Below are positions 16,167 through 25,298 of a stretch of DNA of 64,000 nucleotides, one piece after another. The stretch comes from Methylovulum sp. (GTDB lineage: Bacteria; Pseudomonadota; Gammaproteobacteria; Methylococcales; Methylomonadaceae). The notes beneath the pieces are model-generated. The model did not search any database. It had not been told where the DNA came from and worked only from the letters and a program-made list of their open reading frames with translations. How positions within the stretch are numbered: the first letter of the stretch is position 1; each line of letters starts with the position of its first letter. Made by a program: the position numbers and the translations under genes. Location of the stretch: contig JAQTQZ010000001.1 of the NCBI GenBank assembly GCA_028712695.1, positions 1-64,000 on the forward strand, in the 5' to 3' direction.

Positions 16167-17003
16167 CTATTCAAAGGGTTTTCCGGTTCTTTTGTCTGTT
16201 GGCTCGAGATTCTGGGGGCTGTTGTTGATTTCTAGGTCTTCCCTAACAATGGCAAGTAAGCCCGTTAATTTGGTAACTTCGGTTTTCATTCCATAAACTA
16301 TCATGCCGAGTAAAAGGGTGGAGAGCAGGGAGGCGCAAGCAATGGCTAGGATAATATAGTTGATGGTGTTTTTGGGTTGATAGTGGCGTTGTGGTTTTAC
16401 TGCGTCTTTGGGTTCAGCGGTTAACTCATCTGGGCTAGTTGTTTCTATCAAATCGTTGATAAAATGTGCGGTTTCGCGTGGCTTTTCAATTTCGATATGC
16501 TTTTCTTGGTTATTGGGTTTCTCTGTTATGTTTAAAGCGGCAGGTTCTAAATCGATGCCTTCAGGGTCTATAGATCCAACTCCTAGGTTGGAGTAAGTGC
16601 TGTTTGATTCAGTTTCTGCCTCTGCCTCTGCCTCTGCCTCTGCCTCTGCTTGGGGCATAGGACGCATGGCAAGATAGGGTGAAACAATGCTGTCGGCCTG
16701 AACGTTGGTAGCGGTTGTTGGTGGCGGCAAATTGTCCGCTAGAGGTTCGGCAAGCGGCCTTTCGTAGGATTCAAAGGTCGGCGTTTTAGCGTCCGGCTTT
16801 AAATCTTCAATGATGACAAACGGATCAGTGTGCAGGTCGGGGCGCGTGATGTCAGTGTCAAAACCCGTATCAATAAGCAATCTGTCGATGTCATCCTTTG
16901 TGACACTGACATCCGCTAACAACAAATCATCTTCCCTGATATTGAAATCAGCATCAAAATCGATCCTTCGATGGTTAGCTAGTCTATTAGAGGGATGTTT
17001 CAT
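16167..17003 (-). CDS. Single-pass membrane protein with Ala-Glu repeat
   Basis: Not a recognised family. The 278 residues begin with an acidic, Asp-rich region (residues 14-70), then a Pro-rich linker. A run of five Ala-Glu dipeptides (about residues 119-130) is encoded by the hexamer tract at 16615-16650. More acidic linker follows, and one membrane segment of about 20 residues (NYIILAIACASLLSTLLLGM) near 217-236. A short helical tail containing TEVTKLTGLLAIVREDLE is consistent with a coiled coil. There is no signal peptide, so the long N-terminal part is probably cytoplasmic. It is divergent from gcvR. No strong ribosome site is visible, so the start is uncertain. Confidence 0.6.
   Translation of the reverse strand: MKHPSNRLANHRRIDFDADFNIREDDLLLADVSVTKDDIDRLLIDTGFDTDITRPDLHTDPFVIIEDLKPDAKTPTFESYERPLAEPLADNLPPPTTATNVQADSIVSPYLAMRPMPQAEAEAEAEAEAETESNSTYSNLGVGSIDPEGIDLEPAALNITEKPNNQEKHIEIEKPRETAHFINDLIETTSPDELTAEPKDAVKPQRHYQPKNTINYIILAIACASLLSTLLLGMIVYGMKTEVTKLTGLLAIVREDLEINNSPQNLEPTDKRTGKPFE
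16615..16650. repeat. Hexanucleotide tandem repeat (TCTGCC, about six units)
   Basis: Five perfect TCTGCC units and a sixth with one change lie in frame in the gene at 16167-17003, coding Ala-Glu on the minus strand. Being a multiple of three, changes in copy number would lengthen or shorten the linker without breaking the frame. Confidence 0.9.
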
Positions 17004-17135
17004 AGTTTGTGTTTGTGGCTGGATAGGTGAATAGAAAGTAAATCATTATGTGCTGAATTAAAAACAATTGCTGCAGTGGGCATAAAGTTTCTCTTATTTG
17101 GTGCTAAACTTCCAAAAAAAATTATTAAAAATAAT

Positions 17136-17660
17136 ATGCAAATAGCCATTACTGCCTTAAGTAACAACCAGACTAATTTTATCGCGGAAATATTACCTGC
17201 CATACGTGAGTGCAAATGTAGTATTTTAGAATTACGTTCATCTCGTCTCGCCCAAGCGGGCGCTGCTTACCTGCTGGTTCAGGGCAACTGGAACCAGATT
17301 GCCAAACTGGAAAACACACTTGATATTATGCAGCGGCGGATGGAGATAAAAATCCATACGTTGCGGCCTGACCCCCGGGAAAAAACTAAAGAGTACATTC
17401 CATATTCCCTTGAAACCTTGTCGCTGGATAAGGATAACGTGGTTGAATCGGTCATTTCCTTTTTGCTGGACAGGGAAGTGGATATTGAAGAAGTCAGTGG
17501 CAGTTCTTATTTGGCGGCCTATATCCAATCCCCTGTTTTTTCAACGAAGTTTGTCATTTTAATCCCCCCCCAACTGCATTTGTTGTCACTGCGTGAAGAG
17601 TTTTTGGACTTTTGTGACCAGTTAAACATAGATGCCATTCTTGAACCCATAAAACGATAG
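17136..17660 (+). CDS. gcvR: GcvR-like ACT-domain regulator
   Basis: Resembles the glycine cleavage system repressor GcvR: two ACT-type halves, the first starting MQIAITALSNNQTNFIAEIL, followed by CSILELRSSRLAQAGAAYLL and a second half near 100-174. I prefer the ATG at 17136 (174 residues), as homology starts there; the frame runs 20 codons further upstream. In E. coli GcvR works by binding GcvA; no gcvA is in this window. It sits 8 bases before bcp, the same gcvR-bcp order as in enterobacteria, which strengthens the call. Confidence 0.8.
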   Translation: MQIAITALSNNQTNFIAEILPAIRECKCSILELRSSRLAQAGAAYLLVQGNWNQIAKLENTLDIMQRRMEIKIHTLRPDPREKTKEYIPYSLETLSLDKDNVVESVISFLLDREVDIEEVSGSSYLAAYIQSPVFSTKFVILIPPQLHLLSLREEFLDFCDQLNIDAILEPIKR

Positions 17661-17668
17661 GTTTACCG

Positions 17669-18154
17669 ATGACCGAAATCACGATAGGCAGCCCTGTGCC
17701 TGATGTTGAAGTAATGGCTACGGGTGACAAAACGGTTAAATTGACCGATTACCGTGGCTATGCTGTAGTCCTGTATTTTTATCCTAAGGACAATACCCCA
17801 GGTTGCACACAAGAAGGGCAGGCATTCCGCGATAGCTTTGATAAGTTTACGGCGTTAAATGCGGTCATTTTAGGGGTGTCGCGGGATAGTGTGCGCGTTC
17901 ATGAGGGCTTTAAGGCGAAGCAGCAATTACCGTTTGATCTTTTATCGGATAGCGAAGAGAAGCTGTGCCTGTTATTTGACGTCATAAAAATGAAGAGCAT
18001 GTATGGCAAACAAGTCCGAGGTATCGAGCGCAGCACGTTTTTGATTGATGCGGAAGGTTTGCTGGTTCGGGAATGGCGCAAGGTAAAAGTGAAAGGGCAT
18101 AGCGATGAAGTGTTGCAAGCGCTAAGTGATTTGTCGGAGGGAAGCCAAGCGTGA
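17669..18154 (+). CDS. bcp: Thiol peroxidase Bcp (peroxiredoxin Q)
   Basis: Reduces hydrogen and lipid peroxides using thioredoxin. The 161-residue thioredoxin-fold protein has the peroxiredoxin signature YFYPKDNTPGCTQEG with peroxidatic Cys46. The second Cys found five residues later in E. coli Bcp is absent here (Gly-Gln region), while Cys100 is present, so it is either a 1-Cys type or uses another resolving Cys. The gene overlaps phoH by 4 bases (GTGA), indicating translational coupling. Confidence 0.93.
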   Translation: MTEITIGSPVPDVEVMATGDKTVKLTDYRGYAVVLYFYPKDNTPGCTQEGQAFRDSFDKFTALNAVILGVSRDSVRVHEGFKAKQQLPFDLLSDSEEKLCLLFDVIKMKSMYGKQVRGIERSTFLIDAEGLLVREWRKVKVKGHSDEVLQALSDLSEGSQA

Positions 18155-19563
18155 ATATTCAAACAACGCCGGACAAAAAATTGTTTGTATTGGACACCAA
18201 TGTGCTGATGCACGATCCGGCCAGTCTTTTCCGCTTTCAGGAGCATGATCTGTTTATTCCTATGATTGTGTTGGAAGAGCTGGATCACGCTAAAAAAGGC
18301 CTGACCGAAGTGGCCAGAAACGTCAGGCAGGTCAGCCGTTTTTTAGATGAGCTGATCCGTGGCGCCAATCAGCAGACACTTAATGATGGTTTGCCGTTAG
18401 CTACGATAGCGCATCGCCCCGAAGGCTTTGATAGTGCAGGGCGGTTGTATTTTCAAACCATCACGATGACTGCATTGTTGCCGGAAAGTATGCCCGGCAG
18501 TAGTGCCGATAATTCCATTCTGAGCGTTGTTTTGGCGCTCACTAAGCAGTTACCCGCAGTCAACATTATTCTGGTTTCGAAAGACATTAATATGCGTATA
18601 AAGGCCGCCACGTTGGGGTTGGCGGCGGAGGATTACCATAATGACCAGACTTTGGATGATATTGATCTCTTATACAGCGGTGCCATGGCGTTAGATCGTG
18701 ATTTTTGGGATGAGCACGGCTCCCATATGGAGTCTTGGCAGGAAAAAGACCGTACCTTTTATCGTCTACAAGATCCGCTGGTTACCGAGTGGTATCCCAA
18801 CCAATATTTGTATATGGATGATGAGTCTAATTTTGAGGCTATCGTCAGGTCTTGCGAAGGCGATATTGCGGTGCTGGAATTGGCTCGCGATTACCGCAGC
18901 AAACACAATAATGTGTGGGGCATTTCTGCGAAAAACCGTGAGCAGAATTTTGCCTTTAATGTGCTATTGGATCCCGAGATTGATTTTGTCACCTTGTTGG
19001 GCACGGCGGGCACGGGCAAAACCTTGCTGGCGTTGGCGGCAGGCTTGGTTATGACGCTAGAGAAAAAGCTCTATAACGAGATTGTGATGACACGTGAAAC
19101 CGTGCCTATTGGTGAGGATATAGGCTTTTTACCAGGCACTGAAGAAGAAAAAATGGCGCCGTGGATGGGCGCGTTAATGGATAACCTCGAACTGCTCGGT
19201 AGCCGCTCGGGGCAAAATGAATGGGAGCAAGGGGCGACCAAAAATATATTGATGAACCGTGTCAAAATCCGCTCACTTAATTTTATGCGTGGGCGGACTT
19301 TCCTTAACCGCTATTTAATTATTGATGAAGCACAAAATCTGACATCCAAACAAATGAAAACGTTGATAACCCGTGCTGGCCCTGGCACTAAAATAATATG
19401 TATCGGCAATCTTGGCCAAATAGACACGCCCTACTTAACTGCGACCACTTCAGGTTTAACGTATGTGGTTGACCGATTTAAGACCTGGAGCCATGGTGCG
19501 CATATCACTTTGCGGCGCGGCGAGCGTTCGCGCTTGGCAGATTACGCATCCGATACTTTGTAA
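18151..19563 (+). CDS. PhoH family protein with N-terminal PIN domain (PhoH2)
   Basis: 470-residue fusion of a PIN ribonuclease domain and a PhoH ATPase/helicase domain. The PIN part starts FVLDTNVLMHDP (acidic Asp residues) with ELDHAKKG near 45 and VLVSKD-type residues near 150. The PhoH part has Walker A GTAGTGKT at about 284-291 and Walker B YLIIDEAQNLTSKQMKTL near 390. Such PIN-PhoH proteins have been reported as RNA helicase-nucleases in mycobacteria. The GTG start overlaps the bcp stop. No cognate antitoxin-like gene is seen upstream. Confidence 0.92.
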   Translation: MNIQTTPDKKLFVLDTNVLMHDPASLFRFQEHDLFIPMIVLEELDHAKKGLTEVARNVRQVSRFLDELIRGANQQTLNDGLPLATIAHRPEGFDSAGRLYFQTITMTALLPESMPGSSADNSILSVVLALTKQLPAVNIILVSKDINMRIKAATLGLAAEDYHNDQTLDDIDLLYSGAMALDRDFWDEHGSHMESWQEKDRTFYRLQDPLVTEWYPNQYLYMDDESNFEAIVRSCEGDIAVLELARDYRSKHNNVWGISAKNREQNFAFNVLLDPEIDFVTLLGTAGTGKTLLALAAGLVMTLEKKLYNEIVMTRETVPIGEDIGFLPGTEEEKMAPWMGALMDNLELLGSRSGQNEWEQGATKNILMNRVKIRSLNFMRGRTFLNRYLIIDEAQNLTSKQMKTLITRAGPGTKIICIGNLGQIDTPYLTATTSGLTYVVDRFKTWSHGAHITLRRGERSRLADYASDTL

Positions 19564-19664
19564 CGCATGGGGGGGCGGTGCAAGACGTATGTTGTTAAAA
19601 TGACCGATAGCTTAAAATGAATCCATTTGTAACATAAGGTTTCCAAAACAAGACAGGGGAAAAA

Positions 19665-21047
19665 ATGAAAAAAGTGATTTCAGCCGTTCGAAATTTGTCA
19701 AAAGTGGGGTCTTCTGGGGATAGGAAAGAATCCACTATTAAAGGCTATGTTGAGCGTGTTGATACGCGTGGTATTCATGGTTGGGTGGTTGATTTAGAGC
19801 AAGACGAGCTGAACTTGAGCTTACAGATTAATGATGAAGCTTATCCCGTGTCGCCGAATTGGCGTAAACGTGCTGATGTTGTGGCTAGTTTAGGTGATGA
19901 GCGTTTTACACAGCCTGGTTTCAGTATTGAAATACCCGAGTCATTGGCCGATGTTTTTACGCAAGCCTGTCGACAGGACAAGGCTATCTCTGTTTTTGCC
20001 AATGGCGTCTCCTTACCTGTTGCTGAAAATGTGTTTGCTAATATAGTCGCTAAAAAATCGGTTAAAACCAAGCTGGGCAAACCACTCGAGGTTGTTCCAA
20101 GCACTTATGATGCACCGCCAAAGCTTGAAAAATTATTTGTCTGCATTGGCGCCCAAAAATCGGGCACATCGTGGCTTTTTGAAAATTTAAGTTTGGATAG
20201 GCGCTTTGTCTATTGTCCTTTTGTTAAAGAAATACATTATTTTGATTATGTGCATAAACAAAGTAAGCATCTTAATAATTGGCGTGCCAATTTTTTGTTA
20301 AAGTTAGCCCAAGGTAATGAGGACAGGTTAAAGCCTTTATTATCAGCTTGGCTGTCGGGTGATAAATATCCCCAGTTAAGTAAGGAGGCGACTGTAAAAG
20401 ACCGGATGTTAGCCCGCCGGTTTGCGTGGTTAATTAATGAACCAACAGATGATTGGTACAGTAATTTGCTCCGTATCAGCGGGCGTCAGGAGTTCGCGCT
20501 TGATATAACCCCGGATTATGCGGTAATTGGCAGGCAAGGTTTTGAGCATATAAAGCGTATTGCCAACCAGGTTAAAGTGTTGTTCATTTTAAGAAACCCT
20601 TCTGAAAGGGCATGGTCTGGGCTGTTGCAAGGCAAGAAAAAAACTGCCGGTGGCATAGCAGGATACCTTGAGAACAAAACGACGACCATCGACGCAATGT
20701 TTGCCGCAGCGACTTCAGGTGCTGACGTGGGTGGCAGAAACAATTATTTGGCAACTTTAATCGCTTTAGAAGAAGTGGGGTTTCTTGACGGGCAGGTGCT
20801 GATTAAATTTTATGATGAGCTAGAAAGTTCACCCGAAGATTTTATTGCTGATATTTATCAGTTTTTAGAAATGCCTTTGCCTGATATGGCTCTATTTTCC
20901 GAGACATTAAGGGCTAAGGTTTATGCAACCCAAAAGACTGTTATGCCGCCAGAGCTTAAAGACAAGTTAGACGATTATTATGCAGATATGGTAAAAGAAA
21001 TTAATGAGCGGTTTATTGGTGTGCCGGGTGCTTGGTTGCACGAGTAG
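19665..21047 (+). CDS. Sulfotransferase-domain protein with an N-terminal beta module
   Basis: 460 residues, no signal peptide. Residues about 25-120 form a module starting GYVERVDTRGIHGWVVD and containing FTQPGFSIEIP; similar 'G..D......GWV.D' modules precede glycosyltransferases and sulfotransferases in proteobacterial surface clusters. From about 155 comes the sulfotransferase domain, with the PAPS 5'-phosphate loop FVCIGAQKSGTSWLF and a later VLFILRNPSERAWSG stretch that matches the 3'-phosphate-binding segment. It probably sulfates a surface polysaccharide or lipid using PAPS. Transcription ends at the strong terminator 20 bases after the stop. Confidence 0.85.
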   Translation: MKKVISAVRNLSKVGSSGDRKESTIKGYVERVDTRGIHGWVVDLEQDELNLSLQINDEAYPVSPNWRKRADVVASLGDERFTQPGFSIEIPESLADVFTQACRQDKAISVFANGVSLPVAENVFANIVAKKSVKTKLGKPLEVVPSTYDAPPKLEKLFVCIGAQKSGTSWLFENLSLDRRFVYCPFVKEIHYFDYVHKQSKHLNNWRANFLLKLAQGNEDRLKPLLSAWLSGDKYPQLSKEATVKDRMLARRFAWLINEPTDDWYSNLLRISGRQEFALDITPDYAVIGRQGFEHIKRIANQVKVLFILRNPSERAWSGLLQGKKKTAGGIAGYLENKTTTIDAMFAAATSGADVGGRNNYLATLIALEEVGFLDGQVLIKFYDELESSPEDFIADIYQFLEMPLPDMALFSETLRAKVYATQKTVMPPELKDKLDDYYADMVKEINERFIGVPGAWLHE

Positions 21048-21068
21048 TAACCACTGCATTTTGGACAT

Positions 21069-21100
21069 AAAAAATGGGCGCATTATGCGCCCATTTTTTT
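21069..21100. terminator. Bidirectional terminator between sulfotransferase gene and amtB
   Basis: AAAAAATGGGCGCAT-TATGCGCCCATTTTTTT: an 8 to 10-base GC-rich stem with A-run on one side and T-run on the other. It serves the two convergent genes. Confidence 0.9.
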
Positions 21101-21138
21101 GGGTGAGCCGATAAATTACTTCGGATAAGTATGATGGG

Positions 21139-22461
21139 TTACATATGGTATGCTGTTTCGCCATGTTCAGAAACATCAAGGCCTTCACGTTCAACTTCTT
21201 CGCTAACCCTTAGGCCTACCAGCATATCGACGATTTTGTATGCGACAAAAGATACGATTCCCGACCATACCAACGTGATGACCACGCCTTCGGCTTGGAT
21301 GAGCAATTGGCTGCCGATAGAGAAGTCTTCAGCCCCTGTGCCACCTAATGATGGTGCGGTGAATACACCGGTAAGCAAGGCACCGGTAATACCACCTACG
21401 CCGTGAACACCAAACACATCCAGCGAATCATCGACACCGAGAATTTTCTTGAGACCTGTAACACCCCATAAACAGAGGAAGCCGCCCGCTAAGCCGACAA
21501 CAATGGAACCCATCGGGCCTACGGAACCGCAAGCAGGGGTGATTGCCACCAAGCCAGCCACTGCGCCAGATGCTGCGCCTAACATGGATGGTTTGCCTTT
21601 GGTGAAGACTTCGCCCAATGACCAAGCAAGCACGGCGGCAGATGTCGCCAATAATGTGTTGACAAAAGCCAGTGTTGCGCCGCCATTTGATTCGAGGTTG
21701 GAACCCGCATTGAAACCAAACCAGCCCACCCACAATAAAGATGCGCCTACCATAGTCAGTGTCAGGCTGTGAGGCGCCATGGATTCTTTACCATAACCCA
21801 TGCGCTTGCCAACGAAATAAGCACCTACCAGACCTGCGGTTGCTGAATTGATATGTACCACTGTGCCGCCAGCGAAATCAAGGGCACCTTTACCGAGCAA
21901 ATATCCGCCAGCCCCCCAGACCATATGGGCAATAGGCAGGTAACTGAAGGTAAACCAAAGGGTTGAGAACAACAGCACGGCGCTGAATTTGATGCGCTCA
22001 GCGAATGAACCAATAATCAGGGCGCAAGTGATACCTGCAAACGTTGATTGGAAGGCAACGAAAATAAATTCGGGGATTTTTACATTTTCGGTGAAGGTGT
22101 CGGCTAACGAATCCGGCGTGATGCCTTGCAAGAACAGCTTGTCAAAATTACCTATGATCAAACCTTCGCCGCCAAACGCTAGGCTGTATCCGTAAATGGC
22201 CCACAGCACCATGATGAGCGAAAACACGACCATCACTTGCATCAATACCGACAGCATGTTTTTGCTCCGTACTAGACCGCCGTAAAACAGCCCTAGCCCT
22301 GGTATCACCATCATGATAACCAGTATTGTTGAAACCATCATCCATGCGGTATCGCCTTTATCGACGGTAGGCACTGGATTTGGATCGGCAAGCACTGATT
22401 GGGCAAAAAGCATTGTCGCCAATACAAAAAAAGTACCATATAGTTGTTTTAGTTGTTTCAT
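21139..22461 (-). CDS. amtB: Ammonium transporter
   Basis: Inner-membrane channel of the Amt/Rh family bringing in ammonium. The 440-residue product has a signal peptide-like N-terminus ending SVLA, then eleven membrane helices; GLGLFYGGLVRSKN, the paired-histidine region with HMVWGAGGY and DFAGGTVVHINSA, and DVFGVHGVGGITGA are all characteristic. I choose ATG 22461 because GAGGAG lies 5 bases before it; a GTG two codons earlier is possible. It follows glnK after 13 bases, and PII proteins are known to plug AmtB. Confidence 0.95.
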   Translation of the reverse strand: MKQLKQLYGTFFVLATMLFAQSVLADPNPVPTVDKGDTAWMMVSTILVIMMVIPGLGLFYGGLVRSKNMLSVLMQVMVVFSLIMVLWAIYGYSLAFGGEGLIIGNFDKLFLQGITPDSLADTFTENVKIPEFIFVAFQSTFAGITCALIIGSFAERIKFSAVLLFSTLWFTFSYLPIAHMVWGAGGYLLGKGALDFAGGTVVHINSATAGLVGAYFVGKRMGYGKESMAPHSLTLTMVGASLLWVGWFGFNAGSNLESNGGATLAFVNTLLATSAAVLAWSLGEVFTKGKPSMLGAASGAVAGLVAITPACGSVGPMGSIVVGLAGGFLCLWGVTGLKKILGVDDSLDVFGVHGVGGITGALLTGVFTAPSLGGTGAEDFSIGSQLLIQAEGVVITLVWSGIVSFVAYKIVDMLVGLRVSEEVEREGLDVSEHGETAYHM

Positions 22462-22474
22462 GTCCACTCCTCAA

Positions 22475-22828
<354 letters not shown>

Positions 22829-22852
22829 TTAGTAACGACTCAAAATTATTAA

Positions 22853-22868
22853 AGCATAGAACGTGCCA
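22853..22868 (-). promoter_or_regulatory. Sigma-54 promoter of glnK-amtB
   Basis: On the minus strand TGGCACGTTCTATGCT: the GG (-24) and GC (-12) are exactly 10 bases apart and all but one of the core consensus bases of TGGCACG-N4-TTGC are present. It lies 40 bases before the glnK ATG. Confidence 0.85.
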
Positions 22869-22930
22869 GATAATTTGTTTCTTTCAATACCTTTGTTTCA
22901 TAGAAGCAAGTAAGGTTATTCAACATATTC

Positions 22931-22976
22931 CGCACTAAATATGGGCATATTGTGATTTTATGTTCTGTAATGGTGC
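22931..22976 (-). promoter_or_regulatory. Two NtrC-like sites upstream of glnK
   Basis: GCAC-TAAATAT-GGGC (22932-22946) and the weaker GTTC-TGTAATG-GTGC (22962-22976) match the NtrC pattern GCAC-N7-GTGC, 30 bases apart and about 65-110 bases upstream of the sigma-54 promoter. The rest of the gene-free stretch 22977-23325 is AT-rich; apart from the GAGGG ribosome site for the next gene I see nothing clear in it. Confidence 0.5.
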
Positions 22977-23325
22977 GTCAGGCGTTTACTTTCGACCCGA
23001 TACTATGTATTTTATTAATTGTTTTTAAGATAGCCCGGGGTCTTGTGGCTGAGGTTGTCCGTATGGGCCCAATCTGTTGCCGCTTAGGCCCTGTTGGCGT
23101 TTAGCGTAAATGCTGGAAATATCGATAAGAGATGGTGTTTATCCGTATTTTTAACATATTGTTTTAAATAACTATTTATGAATTATTAGCAGGGTCTGGT
23201 GCTCTGTCAAAATTGAAATGTCGGATAAATGCAGCCGGAATACCTGCGATAGATAACCCGACAAAACAACATTGATTAGGCGCTAGTGTTTTTATGTCAC
23301 AAGCTATTTTTTTTGAGGGATTCAG

Positions 23326-23652
23326 ATGGGCGCGTTAGCCATTTTTAAATTAAACCATAACAGCCGGTTCAATTGCCTGGTATCTTTTTTATTTTGCTGT
23401 TCTTTCGGTGTGTTTGCACAGCCTGAGGTTGCTTTGGAGACGGATATGCAAAATTGTCAGTATTTAGATCAAATTAAAGGGGGGTCAGGATATGGGAAGA
23501 ACTTCAATTGGCAAACATTGGCTAAACATTCGGCCTTTAGGCACGCTGAAAAATTAGCAGCAACCCATGTTGTTTGGGTGCGGTTTGACCCAATCGGAGG
23601 GTTTAACGGTGTTGCGATTGCAAAGGTATACCGCTGCAAGCGAAGTGGTTAA
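23326..23652 (+). CDS. Small secreted protein, DUF4156-like
   Basis: 108 residues with a signal peptide ending near GVFAQP, then a mature domain with one Cys near the start (NCQYLDQIKGGSGYGKN) and one at the end (AIAKVYRCK). The pattern of a Cys, a G-rich turn, an alanine-rich helix, an HVVW strand and a final Y-R-C resembles DUF4156 lipoprotein-type proteins, but here the first Cys is not at a lipobox, so it is more likely a soluble periplasmic protein with one disulfide. A GAGGG ribosome site lies 8 bases before the ATG. A terminator follows at once, so it is a single-gene unit. Function unknown. Confidence 0.65.
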   Translation: MGALAIFKLNHNSRFNCLVSFLFCCSFGVFAQPEVALETDMQNCQYLDQIKGGSGYGKNFNWQTLAKHSAFRHAEKLAATHVVWVRFDPIGGFNGVAIAKVYRCKRSG

Positions 23653-23665
23653 TAATCCTGATAAA

Positions 23666-23695
23666 TAAAAAATGCGCCGATAGGCGCATTTTTTA
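23666..23695. terminator. Intrinsic terminator after the small secreted protein
   Basis: AAAAAATGCGCC-GATA-GGCGCATTTTTTAT: a seven-base GC-rich stem with flanking A and T runs, usable for both strands (the porin gene ends about 50 bases to the right, on the minus strand). Confidence 0.88.
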
Positions 23696-23746
23696 TCCAT
23701 GGGGGGGAAGAGCCGTCTTCGCCTGATTTATTGGGTTGCTTCCTAC

Positions 23747-25078
23747 TTAGAAAGTGACGGTAAAATCTGTTGAAAACAGAACTTGATCAGTAGCCGATTT
23801 GCTGCCGGAAGTGAATGGTGTATAGCCATGCGAATCTTCTACCCAATCATAACGGACATTTGGACGAAGGCTTAACCAGGTTTTAGGCTTCCAGGTTACG
23901 CCTGCTGTAATTTGATAATAAGTAGCCGGTGCACAGGTTGAAAGAAAATTACCTGCGGCAGCGTAACTAACGCCTTGATTATCGGTTGCCGCACCAACTC
24001 TTCCTGGCGAACAAACCCGCAGACCATTCTGATCTCGAAACCACTCGGCACGAAGGCCTGCTACGATAGTATCGCTAACATCGTAGTAGAGGTGTGAATT
24101 AATGCCGTACCATTCAGCATCAGTAGAGACACCCGATAGTAATGCATTATCAGCAAAACCGTGGTCGTGCTGTAAGACCAGGTGTGTTTTTTCATTAATA
24201 TTATGTTTTAAAACAATGCTATACATGCCCCATTTCGCACTGCTTGTTTCCGAGGTGTCACCATAAGTACCTGCGACATTAAGCGATGTGTCCTTGTTTG
24301 GACTGGTCCATGTGGCACCTGCCAAACCCGACCAGTTACCCAGTTGTTTATCCCAGCCGCCATCCCAGCCACCGGTAGCGCTGCCGGTAATTACTCCTCC
24401 CATTACCGCCCAGTTATCATCGATCGTATAGTTGCCCATAATACCTGTATGGGTGAACGGTTCGCCGTATTGCATGGTATAGGCGTGGGTGTAGAAGAAG
24501 TTATCAGGGGCAGGGACGGTCTCGTAACCAATCGGCGTGTAAAAATGACCAAATTTAAGATTTAAGCCGTTTCCGACAGGAACATAAGTTTCCAAATAAG
24601 CTTGCGGCAGCGCAAAGTCATAGAAGCGGTTGCTATTGCTACCAAGAAAATCCAAATCCCAAGTGCTGCGTTGCAAGGGGGCGCCAGTGTTAACATCATA
24701 AGCCGGAACACCGTAGGCTTGGGTGAAAATAGAGTCAGTACCATACATAATGTCGAAGCGCCCGCCGAAATCCCATGAGCTCCCTTCGGTTGCTACTGCA
24801 CGCTGTATAAACATATTCAATTGATTTAATTGAAATTCACTGGCGCGGTCACCAAACGTAACTGGCCCATTGAAGTTATTATCAGGTTCGTTACCATTAT
24901 ACGTTATACCTCCGTTAGCCCAGCCGCCAACTTCAAAGCCATAATGGTCAACTGCGCCTTCAAGCTCTTTAAATAATCCATCGGCGGCATACGCATCGTG
25001 TGCTCCCAGGGTCATTGATAGAAGGCTGCCGACAGCCGTAAATATCATCTGGTTCTTATGTTTCGATATAGTTTTCAT
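23747..25078 (-). CDS. Outer-membrane beta-barrel porin (BBP2/OmpL-like)
   Basis: 443 residues with a signal peptide ending DAYAAD, then a mature part full of alternating beta strands and ending in aromatic FTVTF, the outer-membrane signature. Stretches such as GGRFDIMYGTDS, LPQAYLETYVPVGNGLNLKFGHFYTPIGYE and PFTHTGIMGNYTIDDNWAVMGGV recall the putative beta-barrel porin-2 family (PF07642). Two Cys near 355 and 378 may pair. It is transcribed away from glnA and has a sigma-54 promoter of its own, so I infer a role in nitrogen source uptake across the outer membrane; substrate unknown. Confidence 0.8.
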   Translation of the reverse strand: MKTISKHKNQMIFTAVGSLLSMTLGAHDAYAADGLFKELEGAVDHYGFEVGGWANGGITYNGNEPDNNFNGPVTFGDRASEFQLNQLNMFIQRAVATEGSSWDFGGRFDIMYGTDSIFTQAYGVPAYDVNTGAPLQRSTWDLDFLGSNSNRFYDFALPQAYLETYVPVGNGLNLKFGHFYTPIGYETVPAPDNFFYTHAYTMQYGEPFTHTGIMGNYTIDDNWAVMGGVITGSATGGWDGGWDKQLGNWSGLAGATWTSPNKDTSLNVAGTYGDTSETSSAKWGMYSIVLKHNINEKTHLVLQHDHGFADNALLSGVSTDAEWYGINSHLYYDVSDTIVAGLRAEWFRDQNGLRVCSPGRVGAATDNQGVSYAAAGNFLSTCAPATYYQITAGVTWKPKTWLSLRPNVRYDWVEDSHGYTPFTSGSKSATDQVLFSTDFTVTF

Positions 25079-25173
25079 TGTTTAGCTTCCTTAAAATCAA
25101 GGTCTGAATATTAATCGTTTGTTGCTATAAGACAACAGTCTAGTATTTCGGCATAAAACACTATGACGTTTAA

Positions 25174-25189
25174 AGCATATATTATGCCA
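25174..25189 (-). promoter_or_regulatory. Sigma-54 promoter of the porin gene
   Basis: Minus strand TGGCATAATATATGCT: GG and GC are 10 bases apart with good flanks. It lies about 95 bases before the porin ATG. The NtrC palindrome (25250-25270) is about 60 bases upstream of it, the usual enhancer distance. Confidence 0.7.
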
Positions 25190-25249
25190 ATTAAAATAAA
25201 TTATATTAAACAACTAGTTAATTAAAATTCATAATGAGTTCCTGGATTG

Positions 25250-25298
25250 TTTGCACTATTTTTGTGCAAAATATTTTATTTGTGAGTTATTTTTGTGC
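25250..25298. promoter_or_regulatory. NtrC enhancer sites between porin gene and glnA
   Basis: TTTGCAC-TATTTTT-GTGCAAA (25250-25270) is a perfect palindrome fitting the NtrC consensus. A second, half-conserved site GAGT-TATTTTT-GTGC lies at 25284-25298, 31 bases (about three helical turns) further on. Both have the same TATTTTT spacer. They lie between two divergent sigma-54 promoters and could serve both genes. The rest of 25079-25595 carries no gene. Confidence 0.7.

Noticed and set aside
23000-23325. Riboswitch or small RNA between glnK and the small secreted protein
   Set aside because: Some short complementary stretches exist, but no known riboswitch core and no promoter-terminator pair could be recognised.
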